Shown here in pieces: positions 10,500-19,410 of a DNA stretch of 64,000 bases; position 1 is the first letter of the stretch, and every line of letters begins with the position of its first letter. The position numbers and the translations under genes are program-made. Source of the stretch: Bacillus sp. 123MFChir2 (GTDB taxonomy: Bacteria > Bacillota > Bacilli > Bacillales > Bacillaceae_G); contig NZ_KB910924.1 in assembly GCF_000383235.1 (NCBI RefSeq), forward strand, positions 62,001 to 126,000. The letters are read 5' to 3'. A model generated the notes under the pieces. The model ran no database searches. It saw only the letters and a list, made by a program, of their open reading frames with translations, and had not been told where the DNA came from.

Positions 10500-11050
10500 T
10501 TAGAATGCATTGAAATCTTTTTGAGTAGCTTTTCTCACAGTTTCTTTTTGTGGATTCTGCAAGTCGATATATTCACTAATGTAATCAAGGCACATGCCAA
10601 TTGTCATTTCCTCTAAATCTGCGCTTGTAAGCTTGCATTTATAACATAAAGCAAGAAAAGTCTCGGTTGTAAATCCTTCTCCATCGCCGGTTCCTTGCTC
10701 GTCATTTACATCTTTTTTTTAGATTGCATAGATGCCATTAACATATCTTGAATTTCTGGAATGATTTCATAAATAGGGAATTCATCAAATGTATCAAGCC
10801 AAGTAATCGGATCAGGGATTGTTGGGTCTGCTGTTTTCGCCAATACATAAGTAAAGTTATAGAAAACATCCATATCCAATAAACTGAAATCCATATTATC
10901 TAAATCATTAACATCCGATTTTATTAATGGATACAGTTTCATTAGGTCCGAAAAGTAATCTTTTCCGAATTGTGCTTTATATCGCTTAGGAGTTCCACCT
11001 GTGCTTTTTAATCGTACTTGCTTACCATCTACTACAATCGTTTTTTCCAT
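10500..11050 (-). CDS. Tail assembly chaperone GT fusion made by -1 frameshift
   Basis: The upstream chaperone frame ends with codons TCT AAA AAA AAG ATG TAA. The run of eight A (10713-10720 on the complement) contains the canonical slippery heptamer A-AAA-AAG. A -1 shift there opens a second frame that runs 70 codons, starting DVNDEQGTGD and ending KDFNAF at the stop at 10500-10502. The extension has no ribosome site of its own. This is the conserved lambda G/GT arrangement just upstream of the tape measure gene. The fusion protein would have about 183 residues. Confidence 0.85.
10706..11050 (-). CDS. Tail assembly chaperone (G-like)
   Basis: The protein has 114 aa and begins MEKTIVVDGKQVRLKSTG. 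It matches the Firmicute phage tail chaperone family by sequence style and by position between the major tail protein and tape measure genes. It keeps the tape measure protein soluble before the tube assembles. Translation mostly stops at 10706-10708; a minority of ribosomes shift at the A8 run to make the GT form. Confidence 0.82.
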   Translation of the reverse strand: MEKTIVVDGKQVRLKSTGGTPKRYKAQFGKDYFSDLMKLYPLIKSDVNDLDNMDFSLLDMDVFYNFTYVLAKTADPTIPDPITWLDTFDEFPIYEIIPEIQDMLMASMQSKKKM

Positions 11051-11055
11051 TTACA

Positions 11056-11649
11056 TTACGCTCCTTTTGGTGCTGCTGGTGTTTTTACATACACTTTTTT
11101 GTACCAGTTATCATAAATTGCTTGAGTTGTTTTAGAAGTTGTTTTTGTTTTAACCATCGGTCTACCGCCAGGCGCTAAAACAATTGGACTAGAGACAAAC
11201 TTCAATTCATTTGTGTTAGGTTCAGCGGAATTTGTTTTTGTTTTAGATGCAAGTGTTGGGCGACTTGCTGAACAATTATACATAACATGTCTAGTCGCGT
11301 TCACATCACCATCAAATTCGAATAATAACGCGAACGACTTTCCTTTTGCATCAGCTAACTCATTTAATACTCCATCTTCTACATCTAATTGCTCACCTAG
11401 CGCATCAATAGCAAATTGTTCTGGAATAGTCGCAATAGATAGTGTTCCGTCATACCCCTGGTTATTACTTGCAGCATAATAAAGCATGTCGTCTGCATAA
11501 AATTCAATTAAGTCTCCGCGCGGATCAAAAGTTAACTCAACTCCACCAGGTAGCCGAATTGGTGTTCCAAACGTAACTACAAAATCTTTCACATCATATG
11601 GTACATAATGGACGTTTTTCAAACCGAACGTTACTTTATTTTCAGGCAT
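11056..11649 (-). CDS. Major tail (tube) protein
   Basis: The protein has 197 aa, beginning MPENKVTFGLKNVHYVPY, and resembles the phi13-type major tail protein family. It forms the stacked rings of the siphovirus tail tube. It follows the tail terminator gene directly (1 bp gap) and precedes the chaperone pair, the standard order. Confidence 0.85.
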   Translation of the reverse strand: MPENKVTFGLKNVHYVPYDVKDFVVTFGTPIRLPGGVELTFDPRGDLIEFYADDMLYYAASNNQGYDGTLSIATIPEQFAIDALGEQLDVEDGVLNELADAKGKSFALLFEFDGDVNATRHVMYNCSASRPTLASKTKTNSAEPNTNELKFVSSPIVLAPGGRPMVKTKTTSKTTQAIYDNWYKKVYVKTPAAPKGA

Positions 11650-11967
11650 TTAAATCAACCTCACTTCATAAAATTTTTGATATAACTTCTCAGATTCAAT
11701 AAATATCTCAAATGGAGATTCATAAGGTATCTCGTGTTCATTTAAGACGTTTTTAAGCTTCGCTTCTGCAACCAAATCTTTTTTAATTGTGTAAAGCTCA
11801 ATATTGATATCATTTATTTCGTGATAGACCTTATTGTCAGCCATCATGTTAGATGAGCCGTCCACAAGGATACAAATATACGGTGGCGTTTGTGTTGTTG
11901 TGAAATGCGAATAAGCCACAGGATAACCTGTAGCTTTCAAAATGTTTAATAGTTCTGCTAATGTCAT
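11650..11967 (-). CDS. Tail terminator/completion protein
   Basis: The protein has 105 aa (MTLAELLNILKATGYPVAYS). Size, sequence type and position between the gp10-like protein and the tube protein fit the SPP1 gp17/HK97 gp10-neighbour tail completion family. It would cap the tail and link it to the head. The 5' end overlaps the preceding gene by 4 bp, indicating coupled translation. Confidence 0.75.
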   Translation of the reverse strand: MTLAELLNILKATGYPVAYSHFTTTQTPPYICILVDGSSNMMADNKVYHEINDINIELYTIKKDLVAEAKLKNVLNEHEIPYESPFEIFIESEKLYQKFYEVRLI

Positions 11968-12326
11968 TTCCGTATCGCCCTTTCAACGCGATCTGTGAAT
12001 TCAGAGATGGCTTTCTGTTCTTCTGGTCCAATATGCGGAAATGTCCGCGATCGGCCAGTACCACCAGCAATTACATGCCCACGCTCAAGTAAATGTGTAA
12101 GTTGATATTTTTTATTATAAATAACCCATATACCATTTACTTTCTTACGTGTCCATCCCTTGCGGTAATCACCAGATTTATCGTCAAAGCTACCTGCTGT
12201 TTTTAAATTATTTACAGATTCTTTCGTTACATCATCAGCCGCCTGTTCTACCTTTTCTTCTACTGCTCTTGTATATAGCTCTACTTGTCTAGCGATTTCA
12301 TTAGCTAAGTCGCTAACACTAACCAT
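11964..12326 (-). CDS. HK97 gp10-like head-tail/tail component
   Basis: The protein has 120 aa, with an N-terminal helix rich in Glu and Ala followed by the conserved GDYRKGWTRKK and HLLERGH segments of the HK97-gp10 family. It is a minor structural component of the head-tail interface. It overlaps the next gene by 4 bp and starts 6 bp after the previous one. Confidence 0.82.
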   Translation of the reverse strand: MVSVSDLANEIARQVELYTRAVEEKVEQAADDVTKESVNNLKTAGSFDDKSGDYRKGWTRKKVNGIWVIYNKKYQLTHLLERGHVIAGGTGRSRTFPHIGPEEQKAISEFTDRVERAIRK

Positions 12327-12332
12327 AATACT

Positions 12333-12695
12333 TCACCCAACCTTTTCCATAGCTATGATGGTTAATGTTTTATTCTCTTCATTATCATTTATTGGTGGTT
12401 CAATAATATCGAAGATACGCCCCTTTAAATTAATCCGCATTTCTTCTGTAATTCCAAAAGTGTAGGGGATAATGAACCGATAAATTAGCGTTGCTTGTGA
12501 AGCCGAAGCGGCAATATATTCTGATCCTTTTAATGTTTTTATCATAGCCCAAGCTTTTTTAATTTCTTTCCAATCTATTTCAATAACCTGGTCAAGATCA
12601 TCTTTTATTGTTACAGGCTGTTCAATAATGATTTTATTTCTAAAATCCCCTGTGTTTAATGGCTGTTTATACTGAAAAGGACGCATATCATTCAC
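12333..12695 (-). CDS. Phage head-tail adaptor (head closure) protein
   Basis: The protein has 120 aa. The pattern FRNKIIIEQPV...W....KAWAMIKTLKGSE matches the SPP1 gp16-like head-tail joining family. It closes the capsid after DNA packaging. It overlaps the upstream connector gene by 8 bp. Confidence 0.82.
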   Translation of the reverse strand: MNDMRPFQYKQPLNTGDFRNKIIIEQPVTIKDDLDQVIEIDWKEIKKAWAMIKTLKGSEYIAASASQATLIYRFIIPYTFGITEEMRINLKGRIFDIIEPPINDNEENKTLTIIAMEKVG

Positions 12696-12981
12696 CGTCC
12701 ACTTTAATTTCTTCTAACGCTTTTTCAATGCTAAGACTATTAATCTGACTTAAAAAATTCTTGTCAAAATACTCTAGTGCATCATTATAAACATAACGAG
12801 AGCGTTCAAAGACTAACTCCTTGAACTCCTCGTTATTATTTAAATCATAATCCCCACAAACCCTAAGTAATGCCTTGTTAGATGTAGATAGGATGCGCTT
12901 TAGGTTATCATCTTCCTCATCACCTAAATGCATCCTATCTTTGAATTGCTGTAATATTTCATCTGAAATTACTGTATCCAT
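12688..12981 (-). CDS. Head-tail connector protein (gp6/gp15-like)
   Basis: The protein has 97 aa and is all-helical and acidic, beginning MDTVISDEILQQFKDRMHLG. Its length and location right after the capsid gene fit the gp6-type connector that docks under the portal. There is no catalytic function. Confidence 0.75.
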   Translation of the reverse strand: MDTVISDEILQQFKDRMHLGDEEDDNLKRILSTSNKALLRVCGDYDLNNNEEFKELVFERSRYVYNDALEYFDKNFLSQINSLSIEKALEEIKVDGE

Positions 12982-12993
12982 TCACATCATTCC

Positions 12994-14145
12994 TTATTTA
13001 GTAGCTGGCGTTGGAGCAGAATCAAGTTTTAATGTGTAAACCTGTGATGTATATTTGTCCTTCGGCTTACCAGTAGCATATTGTTTAGCAATATAAAGCG
13101 TTGCATCCTCTAAAGCTAACGTTTCTTCATACTTTTTGATTGGCTCCGTTCCACCCATCGCTGCAATATACTCTCCTTTAACAAAAAACAGTACTTTACC
13201 CTGAGGTACAAATACTGACTCTGTAGAAGTTGGATTGAAAGGTAAACTTGTTACATACACACCAGCCGCATTTTGAATTGTTGCATTTGCTTGAATATCA
13301 AACGTATCAAATGGATTTGTTACCATAACTACTTTTCCAGCAATATTTTTTGGTCTGTCCGCATCTGAACCATCCGCATTTAACTTTTTAGCAAGTAACT
13401 TAACAACGTCTTTCAGTTCATTGATTGTTTTACGACCTGGTTCAAAAGTTAAAGTCCCTGCTGATTTTTTATCTGGATATACTCCACCAACAACACTTCC
13501 ACTTGGATCTTTTAACAGTCCGATAGGCTCATCTTTACCTGTTCCAGTTACAAATCCACGTTCTAAACCTACTGCCATCGCTTCTGAAATCATCGTGCGA
13601 ACATAACGTTCTACCCATACTGGGCCAAGTTTAAGCATGTCGTTTGCTAATGGAATAAATGCTGTTAATTTAAGTTGAGCAATAGACTCTTTTCGGAATG
13701 TAGCATTTAGTTGCCCTTTAATATCACCAAATAATGGTCCCCATACTGCCGCGCCTTCTGGATCTCCATAAATAAACTCTGTCACAGCTCCTAAATTTTC
13801 TAATCCGATATGTTCTAACAGCGGATGGCTTTGAACTAAGTCATCAAAAATTCGTTCTTGAGTTGTTTTCGGTAATGTTTCAGTGGACTTAAAACCACCT
13901 TCTTCAACAACTGCATTAAAGAATTTCATTTCCTCACTTGTTAGTACATTAGCACCACGAGACTGCATAATAGAACGATCTACCATAGATTCATTTACTT
14001 GATTTAAAATATCCGCTCGCACATCTGTAGCAAGTGCTTCAATCATGGAATTTAATGCTGCCGCTTGTTCTTCTGGTGTACCTTCTTGTGTCGCTTTTGC
14101 AAATGCTAGTTTCTTTTCTTCAAAGTTATTAAATTTAATAACCAT
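12994..14145 (-). CDS. Major capsid protein, HK97 fold
   Basis: The protein has 383 aa. An N-terminal helical region of about 90 residues (EEKKLAFAKATQEGTPEEQ) looks like a delta/scaffold domain, followed by the HK97-type shell domain. The protease gene immediately upstream supports removal of the delta domain during maturation; the cleavage site cannot be fixed by eye. The C terminus ends in a short LDSAPTPATK tail. Confidence 0.88.
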   Translation of the reverse strand: MVIKFNNFEEKKLAFAKATQEGTPEEQAAALNSMIEALATDVRADILNQVNESMVDRSIMQSRGANVLTSEEMKFFNAVVEEGGFKSTETLPKTTQERIFDDLVQSHPLLEHIGLENLGAVTEFIYGDPEGAAVWGPLFGDIKGQLNATFRKESIAQLKLTAFIPLANDMLKLGPVWVERYVRTMISEAMAVGLERGFVTGTGKDEPIGLLKDPSGSVVGGVYPDKKSAGTLTFEPGRKTINELKDVVKLLAKKLNADGSDADRPKNIAGKVVMVTNPFDTFDIQANATIQNAAGVYVTSLPFNPTSTESVFVPQGKVLFFVKGEYIAAMGGTEPIKKYEETLALEDATLYIAKQYATGKPKDKYTSQVYTLKLDSAPTPATK

Positions 14146-14148
14146 ATT

Positions 14149-14943
14149 TTATTTTCCTCCTAATTTTAAAAAGAGCGCACTCAAATTCTGTTTTGTATTA
14201 ACAGGCACTTGAATAGGCTCTTTTGGATTTATTTTTGTATTCGTTTGTAACTCATTCAGGATTTCATTTTTCAATCCTGATAAAGATGCATTTAAATCTT
14301 CTTTTGTAATCCCTTGGGTTTTACCTTTACTTAGTGTTCCATTTCTGAAACCATCAATTACTTTCTGTGGGATCATTGCGGATACAGTATTTGAAGCCGT
14401 CATTTTAACTGGATTCTCCATGAACATAATTTCATCCACAAAACTGTTTTCTAATGCTTGTTGTGGACCCATCCATGTTTCTTCAGCCATCATATTAAGT
14501 AATTCCTCTTCTGATTTACCACTTTTAATGACATAAGCATTTACAATTGCTCGATCTGTCGTTTTTAACATCTCGGCTGCCTTTGACATGTTACGATGAT
14601 CTCCACCATTCCACATAGAAGCGTTATGAATCATGATTTGTGCCGTTGGTGAAATACGAACCTTATCACCAGCCATTGCGATAACAGAAGCCGCGCTTGC
14701 AGCCAAACCAACAATTTGGACTTCTACATTACCGGGATAATTTTTTAATGCTGTATAAATCTCTGATCCTTCGTGTACATAACCGCCAGGACTATTAATT
14801 GATACAATTAAATCCTCGCCATTGGCATTAGTAAGTTCTTTTGCAACCATTCCCGGACTTGTCGCATCCATTTCAAGCCATTCATAAATCCAAGCTTCAT
14901 CACTAGAAATGATAGGTCCTTTAACATCAATTTTCACCGCCAT
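14149..14943 (-). CDS. ClpP-like prohead protease
   Basis: A ClpP/crotonase-fold serine protease is seen at about residues 10-190: the Gly-rich oxyanion loop (NSPGGYVHEG), the nucleophile region (GLAASAAS), the histidine in IMIHNAS and the aspartate in SFVDEI. The ATG at 14943 (MAVKIDVKG) has a strong AGGAGGTGAG ribosome site, so it is preferred over 14970. Phage members of this family process the capsid and scaffold inside the prohead. The C-terminal about 70 residues are low complexity and may serve as scaffold. Confidence 0.88.
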   Translation of the reverse strand: MAVKIDVKGPIISSDEAWIYEWLEMDATSPGMVAKELTNANGEDLIVSINSPGGYVHEGSEIYTALKNYPGNVEVQIVGLAASAASVIAMAGDKVRISPTAQIMIHNASMWNGGDHRNMSKAAEMLKTTDRAIVNAYVIKSGKSEEELLNMMAEETWMGPQQALENSFVDEIMFMENPVKMTASNTVSAMIPQKVIDGFRNGTLSKGKTQGITKEDLNASLSGLKNEILNELQTNTKINPKEPIQVPVNTKQNLSALFLKLGGK

Positions 14944-16090
14944 TTTCTTTCTCACCTCCTTCAGATTCATTTAGTTTTGTATAGTTTTTCGTAATATGAT
15001 GGATATTTAAGTTCGGATCATCCGAATCTTCATAATCTACTTCTGATCTAATCTCATTTCCTGTAAATGCACTTGAAGAAATGAGTTTGTCAATACTTGT
15101 TGCAAGGTCAAATATACTTTGATAGGAAACAGCCTTAACCTCAATCTTTTGTCCTGAAAGATATTCACTCATTTCAAAGAATTTAACATTCGCTTCATCA
15201 GATAGCTTTTTTAATAATGGTTTTACTGTGAAAAGCATGTAATTTTTCGTTTGCTTCTCTACGTCAGCCATTTCTCCATATAATAAAGCTGTTGGAATGC
15301 CAATAGCCATGGCTACTTGATTTAAAAAGCCATTCGTTACTTTATTGATTTCTTCCACACTAGGACCGTTAGCAGAACCATTATATACTTCTTTGTACTC
15401 AATCCCTTTTTGTTGTGGAACAATAGCTATATCTTTCGTACCGATCGCCTTATACATGTTGTCTATAAACTCTTGTAATTTCGCTATTTGTTCTTCTGTC
15501 TTGGCACCAATCATATCCATATCAACTGTGCCACGAACTTGATTTTTACGTTTTTGAGAGTTTAGTATCCTACCAAATAAGTCCCCGTAATCTGCAAATA
15601 AACCATCAATAAGTGGAGATAATTTGTCATTTCGATACTTTAAATGAATAACTTCGCTTTGCTTAAAACTTCTCTTAAACGTATAATCCTTTACTATTAC
15701 ATCGGTAAAAGTATCTTCAAACACAGCATACTCATTATGTTGAAATCCATCGGCAATAAGTAAATCACCATCATCTGCTTGTATAACTAAGCATTCATTA
15801 TCATAAATAAGTTTACGAATAAATCTTTCCCAGAAAGTGCTTGCCGTCATATTCTTGTTCGGTCTAACGTTTAATCGATAATAAAGTTCATTCTTCTCAA
15901 ATGCTTTACCATTTCTTACTCTGAATTCTGACTGACTAATCGTCCTTCCTAAGAATGATACGCATGTATCGATTGCTAATCGTTTCATATGAACCCTGTT
16001 TGCTGTATCAGCAATCAAATCCAGATCGACCATAAATTCTAGCTCTTTATTTCTTTTAAATACTGAACCTAACCATCCAATGGTTATCAC
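14927..16090 (-). CDS. Phage portal protein
   Basis: The protein has 387 aa, with typical HK97-type portal sequence (VEEINKVTNGFLNQVAMAIG, then PTALLYGEM). It forms the dodecameric ring through which DNA enters. The start is uncertain: GTG at 16090 lies almost on the ribosome site (GGGGGGTGA), while an in-frame ATG (MVDLDLIADT) lies 57 bp downstream. The 3' end overlaps the protease gene. Confidence 0.88.
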   Translation of the reverse strand: MITIGWLGSVFKRNKELEFMVDLDLIADTANRVHMKRLAIDTCVSFLGRTISQSEFRVRNGKAFEKNELYYRLNVRPNKNMTASTFWERFIRKLIYDNECLVIQADDGDLLIADGFQHNEYAVFEDTFTDVIVKDYTFKRSFKQSEVIHLKYRNDKLSPLIDGLFADYGDLFGRILNSQKRKNQVRGTVDMDMIGAKTEEQIAKLQEFIDNMYKAIGTKDIAIVPQQKGIEYKEVYNGSANGPSVEEINKVTNGFLNQVAMAIGIPTALLYGEMADVEKQTKNYMLFTVKPLLKKLSDEANVKFFEMSEYLSGQKIEVKAVSYQSIFDLATSIDKLISSSAFTGNEIRSEVDYEDSDDPNLNIHHITKNYTKLNESEGGEKENGGEN

Positions 16091-16100
16091 CCCCCCTTTA

Positions 16101-17768
16101 TTAGAATTTAATATCGCTTAGTATAAAGTCGGTTGCCTCTCGTATCTCATCCGCTCGATAAAGAGCATGGACAAAACATTGGAATCCATCTGTTTTTCTA
16201 CGTACTGGCTCTTTTTTCTCGTATATTTTGTTTCCATCACCTTTGATAACAACCAATACGTTTTGCGTGTACCAACGCATTAAAGGGTTATCATCGAAAA
16301 TAATTTGGTTATTTGCAAATGCCATTTCAATACGAGGTGCTAGTAAACTATGAATCGCTTTTGGATTCCTTATAACTTCTATTTCAAAACCTTCTGCTAC
16401 CAATAAAGGTCTTATTGCTTCCATTCGGAAGTTATCAGCTATAATTTTCTTAATGCCATATTGTTCACGCATTTCTACAAACCAATCAACAATGTGTTGA
16501 GGATTAATAGTCGGTTCATCCACAACTGTTAGTAGTCCTTGTTCTTCCCATTCTTTTATTGGAGCAAATTTCTGTTTTTTAAACTCACCTGCTTTTTTAG
16601 AATATCCATAATAGATATCAACAAATTCCTTTCGAACAAAGGAATGAGTTTTAAAAATGTATTCCCCATTTTGCCTGAATAAAAGACCACATGCTGCAAA
16701 ATCTCGAATACTTGCAAAGTCTAATGCTCCAATACATTCTTGAGCATACAAATTAGGGAATGGACGATTTGTAGCAAGAATTTCTGACCACTTTGCAACA
16801 GAACGCTCTAAATTGGTAACTGGTAAGTTCATCCGCTTGGTCATGAACTCTTCTCGGTTACTTGGATCGTCTTCTAAATCTTCGTATTCTTCCTTAATCG
16901 TTTCAAGCAATCCTTCAGCATACTCACTTAATGGCTGCGACAACATAGGATTTGCCATTTCCCAATTATCCGGATTATCTACTTCACTTTCATCATTCAA
17001 TTTACAAATGAACGGAAAAATAGCATTCGGACGGGCTTCACCATTTAATACCTTCATTGCTTTTTCTTTTTGCTTATCTAAGAAACCATCACGGACATAT
17101 CCATCTGTACCAATGTAAAATTCTCGTGGGTTTTTCTTTTTCCCTAAACCACTAATGTGGACTCGAACATCTTTATTGCTTTCATATTGATGTATTTCAT
17201 CAAAAACAACTGCACCATCACGCAAACCATCTTTTGTATCTCCGTTTGATGTTCTAAACTTTAGTACGCTTCCGGTAGCTTTTGAAACAGTTTGAGTTAA
17301 TGTTGTTTTAAATGCTCTTTGTAAAATTTCATTTCGCTTAACACATTTATGAACTTCGTCAGGACTTGTTTTCGCTTGTTCTTCACTATTCGCAACAACT
17401 GAAATGTTATACTCTGGAATACCGTACATTTCACTAATTAAAAAATGAATAATAACTGATATTAAACCATTTTTCCCGCCACCGCGTCCTAGCATCCACA
17501 AGAATTTACGATAAAACACACGCCCATTTTTCTTATAAAATAAAAAGACGAATGCTATTAAGAATTTCTGGAAAGATTGTAATGGAAAGTACCATTTTTC
17601 ACCAAAACGGATACATTTCTCAATCATTTCATCATCAAAATACAAATTGTCTCTGTTTAAAACATATTTTTCTAGATATTCTATTAACAGTTCTCTTTCT
17701 TTGTTGAACTTTACTTTTCCACTTCGATAAAGTTCAATATATTCATCGACGTACTTTTGCCTAATCAT
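16101..17768 (-). CDS. Terminase large subunit (packaging ATPase/nuclease)
   Basis: The protein has 555 aa. It shows a phage-type Walker A (LGRGGGKNG, about residue 94), Walker B with catalytic Glu (AVVFDEIHQY, about 188) and a C-terminal RNase-H-like nuclease region with acidic residues (IGALDFASIRDFA; IIADNFRM). It pumps DNA into the prohead and cuts concatemers. Together with the P27-type small subunit and an adjacent HNH protein this suggests a cos phage. It overlaps the small-subunit stop by 4 bp. Confidence 0.93.
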   Translation of the reverse strand: MIRQKYVDEYIELYRSGKVKFNKERELLIEYLEKYVLNRDNLYFDDEMIEKCIRFGEKWYFPLQSFQKFLIAFVFLFYKKNGRVFYRKFLWMLGRGGGKNGLISVIIHFLISEMYGIPEYNISVVANSEEQAKTSPDEVHKCVKRNEILQRAFKTTLTQTVSKATGSVLKFRTSNGDTKDGLRDGAVVFDEIHQYESNKDVRVHISGLGKKKNPREFYIGTDGYVRDGFLDKQKEKAMKVLNGEARPNAIFPFICKLNDESEVDNPDNWEMANPMLSQPLSEYAEGLLETIKEEYEDLEDDPSNREEFMTKRMNLPVTNLERSVAKWSEILATNRPFPNLYAQECIGALDFASIRDFAACGLLFRQNGEYIFKTHSFVRKEFVDIYYGYSKKAGEFKKQKFAPIKEWEEQGLLTVVDEPTINPQHIVDWFVEMREQYGIKKIIADNFRMEAIRPLLVAEGFEIEVIRNPKAIHSLLAPRIEMAFANNQIIFDDNPLMRWYTQNVLVVIKGDGNKIYEKKEPVRRKTDGFQCFVHALYRADEIREATDFILSDIKF

Positions 17769-18076
17769 ATTAAATCACTTGTACTATATCCCGAATTAGG
17801 AACACCAGCTTTAGGAACAAACTTTATATCCCTTCCTAAAGCAATTAAAGAACTGTTAATTTTATTCCTCTCACTTATAAGAGGGTGGGCCTTAACAAAA
17901 ACTTGAGATCCGTTTTTAATCGTTACGGACTCACCTTCTTTATTAATAGTTCTGTTTATTTTTCTGAACGCTTTAACTAGATCAATGTATCGTTCTACTT
18001 TTTCTACCTCAACTAAATCTTCGATATCAATACTGTTCATTAACTGTTCCTTCAACTTTATAATACTGACAGCCAT
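17765..18076 (-). CDS. Terminase small subunit, P27 family
   Basis: The protein has 103 aa, with the P27-type pattern SIIKLKEQLM...VEKVERYIDLVKAF and a C-terminal PLISERNKINSSLIALGRD. It recognises the packaging site and recruits the large subunit. The start ATG follows a very G-rich leader (AAGGGGGGGTGG). Confidence 0.8.
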   Translation of the reverse strand: MAVSIIKLKEQLMNSIDIEDLVEVEKVERYIDLVKAFRKINRTINKEGESVTIKNGSQVFVKAHPLISERNKINSSLIALGRDIKFVPKAGVPNSGYSTSDLI

Positions 18077-18195
18077 CTACCCACCCCCCCTTACGTGCGT
18101 AAAATTCGAAAAAAACCTGACAGTTACCCCCCTCCTCCGGTGCCCCAGTTCCCCAAAAAAGCTAAAACTTTTGACCGGGGGGTGTATTTAAAACT
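18077..18195. other. G/C-tract region between HNH and terminase genes: candidate cos site
   Basis: In an otherwise AT-rich prophage this 120-bp gap holds homopolymer tracts: C7-C8 near 18080-18090, C6 near 18125, and G6 near 18176-18182. HNH-P27 type Firmicute cos phages are cut in this interval, and their overhangs are often GC-rich. The exact nick positions cannot be read from sequence alone. Confidence 0.35.
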
Positions 18196-18201
18196 ATTTT
18201 T

Positions 18202-18537
18202 CTACCATTTTTCATCGTGTTCCCATTTATTCTGTTTCTTTTCAAACGTTCTTCCATGTTCTTTATTATGACAATCCACACAGACTGTTTCAAGATTATC
18301 TATTTCTAATGCGAGTTCTGGATGATGTTCTAGCTCTTTAATATGATGGACAACGAGTTGTATCTTCTTACGCTTCGCACTCTCGCTGTACTCATTGGTG
18401 TCTGTTTGAACGCGACCGTTACGTTTACATTCCTGACACTCATAGTTGTCTCGCTTCTTTACTTGTTCTCTTAACCGTTTCCATTCACCACTATCATAGA
18501 ACTTACGCTTCTGTTGTTTTGTTTTATACTCTTTCAT
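18202..18537 (-). CDS. HNH endonuclease
   Basis: The protein has 111 aa. It shows two zinc-binding CxxC pairs (CQEC about 36-39, CVDC about 91-94) flanking a His-His-Ile segment (VVHHIKEL) and a terminal HNKEH, the classic HNH/beta-beta-alpha-metal motif. In HK97-type phages such a protein next to the terminase stimulates cos cleavage during packaging. It is the first gene of the late operon. Confidence 0.9.
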   Translation of the reverse strand: MKEYKTKQQKRKFYDSGEWKRLREQVKKRDNYECQECKRNGRVQTDTNEYSESAKRKKIQLVVHHIKELEHHPELALEIDNLETVCVDCHNKEHGRTFEKKQNKWEHDEKW

Positions 18538-18658
18538 CGATTGCTACAGCCACCTCACAATAAACTCTTGAATATATTCCAACTATATTGTATTATCTAG
18601 ATACGGATATTTATTAAACTATTCAAGTTATTACCAAACCATTTTCTTACCTTTTTTC

Positions 18659-18689
18659 AGAACCTAGCTTCCTTAGGTTCTTTTTTTAT
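18659..18689 (+). terminator. Intrinsic terminator, plus strand
   Basis: An 8-bp stem AGAACCTA/TAGGTTCT with a 7-nt loop is followed by a run of seven T. It points rightwards although no plus-strand gene lies to its left, so it may end a short transcript or block antisense transcription of the late operon. Confidence 0.65.
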
Positions 18690-18727
18690 GCAAAATAAAA
18701 GAAGAGCACTTGTTTCCGCAAGCGCTC
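18690..18727 (-). terminator. Intrinsic terminator, minus strand
   Basis: On the minus strand GAGCGCTTG pairs with CAAGTGCTC (one G-U) and is followed by TTCTTTTATTTT. It would stop leftward transcripts from the 19-20 kb genes before HNH, or act as an antitermination point for late transcription. Confidence 0.6.
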
Positions 18728-19188
18728 CTCTTTGGGTAAGGGTAAGAGTTTGAATTACGAGATTCCTTTTAACAAAAGTTAAACGGTGTACAAGCAGTAT
18801 ATGCTCGTCCTTCTCAAAATGTGAAAAGAGCAACCAAATGGATGCTCTAACTTCTACTATTTTTTTATATAATTAATGTACGGTATGTGAAGTTTTATCC
18901 TTCTCTCAATCACTTGATATCAATTTATACTGCTGCACGTTGAACGATACGACATCAAGTAACTGAGAGAAGAGCAAAAGCTCTTCAATACTTCAATGTT
19001 CATTCGATCTGCACCATCGAAGCTGTCGGAAACCAAGTTCAAAACCATAATACAAAAGGACCGTTTAAATTATAAAAGTAACCTTGTAAGTCGTGTTATT
19101 TCCGCCACTTCTCACAATACAAATATAACACGATAAATCCAAAACAACCGGCACTTTTGCGGTCAAAAAACGGTCACGACTCTGCCAC

Positions 19189-19350
19189 TTATTTTTTATT
19201 TATCCTTTTCCAATTCTTCTGCTGTGATCTCTTCTTTTTAATAAACAACTTTCGCTGCCTTCTTCTCTTTTTTTCTTTTCGCTCTTTTATCTCATCCATT
19301 ACCTCCATAAATATTTCTAGTTCACGCCATGCCTCATCTGAAAAACCCAT
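19189..19350 (-). CDS. Small basic phage protein, 53 aa
   Basis: This short frame starts at the ATG at 19348-19350 after GGGGATTAGGA. The N half is acidic and helical (MGFSDEAWRELEIFMEVMDE); the C half is almost entirely Lys/Arg/Gln (KERKEKKRRRQRKLFIKKK). The composition suggests nucleic-acid binding. No family was recognised. An alternative upstream ATG at 19368 lacks a ribosome site. Confidence 0.5.
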   Translation of the reverse strand: MGFSDEAWRELEIFMEVMDEIKERKEKKRRRQRKLFIKKKRSQQKNWKRINKK

Positions 19351-19410
19351 TCCTAATCCCCTTTTCATATAAGTTTTAATATTAATAATGAGTTATCCAT
19401 ATCTTATATT

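Larger units (their letters stand above)
18541..19188. other. Gene-free structured region upstream of HNH
   Basis: No supported coding frame was found on either strand. It contains several hairpins: intrinsic terminators at 18659-18689 and 18690-18727, a long imperfect inverted repeat at 18901-18971 (TTCTCTCA/TGAGAGAA outer arm, ACTTGAT/ATCAAGT inner arm), a GAAGAGC hairpin at 18969-18986, and a 9-bp inverted repeat TCGTGTTAT/ATAACACGA at 19091-19099 and 19125-19133. It may contain the late promoter, a packaging-related site or a small RNA. Confidence 0.5.

Noticed and set aside
19157-19372. 71-codon plus-strand frame
   Set aside because: It is the complement of the small basic protein at 19189-19350, which has the better ribosome site and composition.
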